The translations under genes were made by a program, and so were the position numbers. From Elysia crispata (lineage: Eukaryota > Mollusca > Gastropoda > Plakobranchidae): a DNA stretch of 64,000 nucleotides. The stretch lies in the NCBI GenBank assembly GCA_033675545.1, contig JAWDGP010006221.1, forward strand, positions 111,001 to 175,000, read 5' to 3'. This document shows, piece by piece, positions 63,250 to 64,000 of the stretch. Below the pieces are notes generated by a model, which was not told the origin of the DNA, ran no database searches, and saw only the letters and a program-made list of their open reading frames with translations. Position 1 is the first letter of the stretch, and each line of letters starts with the position of its first letter.

Positions 63250-63900
63250 ACTCTATGAAGTGAAGAAGTAGGACTGAATATGCGCAAAGGAAAAACAAAA
63301 TAAATGGCAAACTTTGAAAACACGACACATCATTTATCCATACAGAAGAAATAGAAAATGTAGATAGCTAAAAATATCTAGGACAAACAATATACCTTCA
63401 AGACAGAAAAATGGAAGAAATAACATGTTGAATACGATAAGGTTAGAGCTGACAAAACGTCATTATCTCTTTAAAGGCTGAAGTACAATCAATATGTGCT
63501 TTCAAGAATAATATATGGATGTCAAAGACAATCCCTAGATAAGGTACTAAATGTAGCCCCAATACTAAATCTATGGAAAGAAAGATGCTTAATATAAAAA
63601 TACAAGACAAAAGAACCTGTCAAGACATCAGAAAACAAACTGGCTTAAAATATTTAGTATACTTTCTAGCAAAATAGAAATAAATGGCATGTCACAAGTA
63701 TAGATGAGAGTAGATGATAAGAAGAATAACTGACTGGCAAGCAAAGAATGGGAAAAGATTGACAGGAAGACACAAAATAAGACGGCAAGATGATGTTCAA
63801 CAGAAAAACATTGAGAGGAGCAGAGAAGCTAAACATCCAATAAAATGAGATCTAATGCTGAGGGCTTCATCTTGCAATGGATGAACAAAGCCTTATAGGA
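63250..63900 (+). mobile_element. LINE 3'-end remnant (C-terminal reverse transcriptase region)
   Basis: Reading across frames on the plus strand gives KYLGQTIYLQDRK, MERKMLNIKIQDKRTCQDIRK, a TGRHKIRRQDD-like block and an REAKH...QWMNKAL-like end. These match the carboxyl part of RTE-like LINE proteins (YLGQ..., R.WRDD, QWMDKA). Frameshifts and stops show it is dead. Ends are approximate. Confidence 0.75.
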
Positions 63901-64000
63901 ACTGTAGGAAGAATAAGGTTTTAATAATGCTGAGTTTCTCAATGATAAAGTTTAAATGTGAACTGAAATAGTTTACAAACAGAGTGCACTAGCTTCTGAT

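Overview
The window is animal nuclear DNA: AT-rich, intron-containing genes with GT-AG splice sites, abundant microsatellites, and many dead or living transposable elements. A tRNA-derived SINE of a type I associate with molluscs and recurrent TCTAGATC-type motifs suggest a mollusc, probably a gastropod. That placement is inference. There are no bacterial features.

Layout, left to right. (1) 1-509: the last coding exon of a plus-strand gene, tentatively phospholipase D-like. (2) 4855-9345, minus strand: ERH (enhancer of rudimentary homolog). Three coding exons join in frame to 101 residues; the first exon, probably carrying only the ATG, was not found. Its 3.6-kb last intron holds a 54-unit GAA tract and a LINE copy with an inverted 5' part. 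(3) 9.3-17.8 kb: non-genic DNA with microsatellites, a broken transposase-like pseudogene and a SINE. (4) 17800-28229, plus strand: a complete seven-exon ADP-dependent glucokinase gene (ADPGK, 489 aa), with a pogo/Tigger-like remnant in intron 5 and a 2.3-kb LTR-like insertion in intron 6. (5) 28.5-33.6 kb: nothing recognised. (6) 34060-47648, minus strand: an unrecognised gene for a very large, acidic, probably disordered protein. Five exons join in frame to 2,325 codons ending in a CaaX-type C-terminus (CLLM); its 5' end lies outside what I can trace. Its introns are packed with GA/CT, TAC and TA microsatellites. (7) 50799-55908, plus strand: a complete, very young Ty3/gypsy LTR retrotransposon with an intact 1,333-codon gag-pol ORF, LTRs differing at one base in 228, and a 5-bp target duplication. 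(8) 56-64 kb: a repeat-dominated stretch with a 60-bp minisatellite of about 12 copies, GA arrays, a mariner remnant, a three-copy ~350-bp array interrupted by a piggyBac-type MITE, and a LINE 3' remnant.

ERH (RNA processing) and ADPGK (glucose phosphorylation) are conserved housekeeping genes arranged head-to-head; nothing suggests the genes here form a functional pathway. The most unusual locus is the giant CaaX-ending gene, for which I can offer no family name. The clearest mechanistic stories are in the mobile DNA: a LINE inversion with the layout expected from twin priming, a recent gypsy insertion, and a MITE nested in a tandem array.
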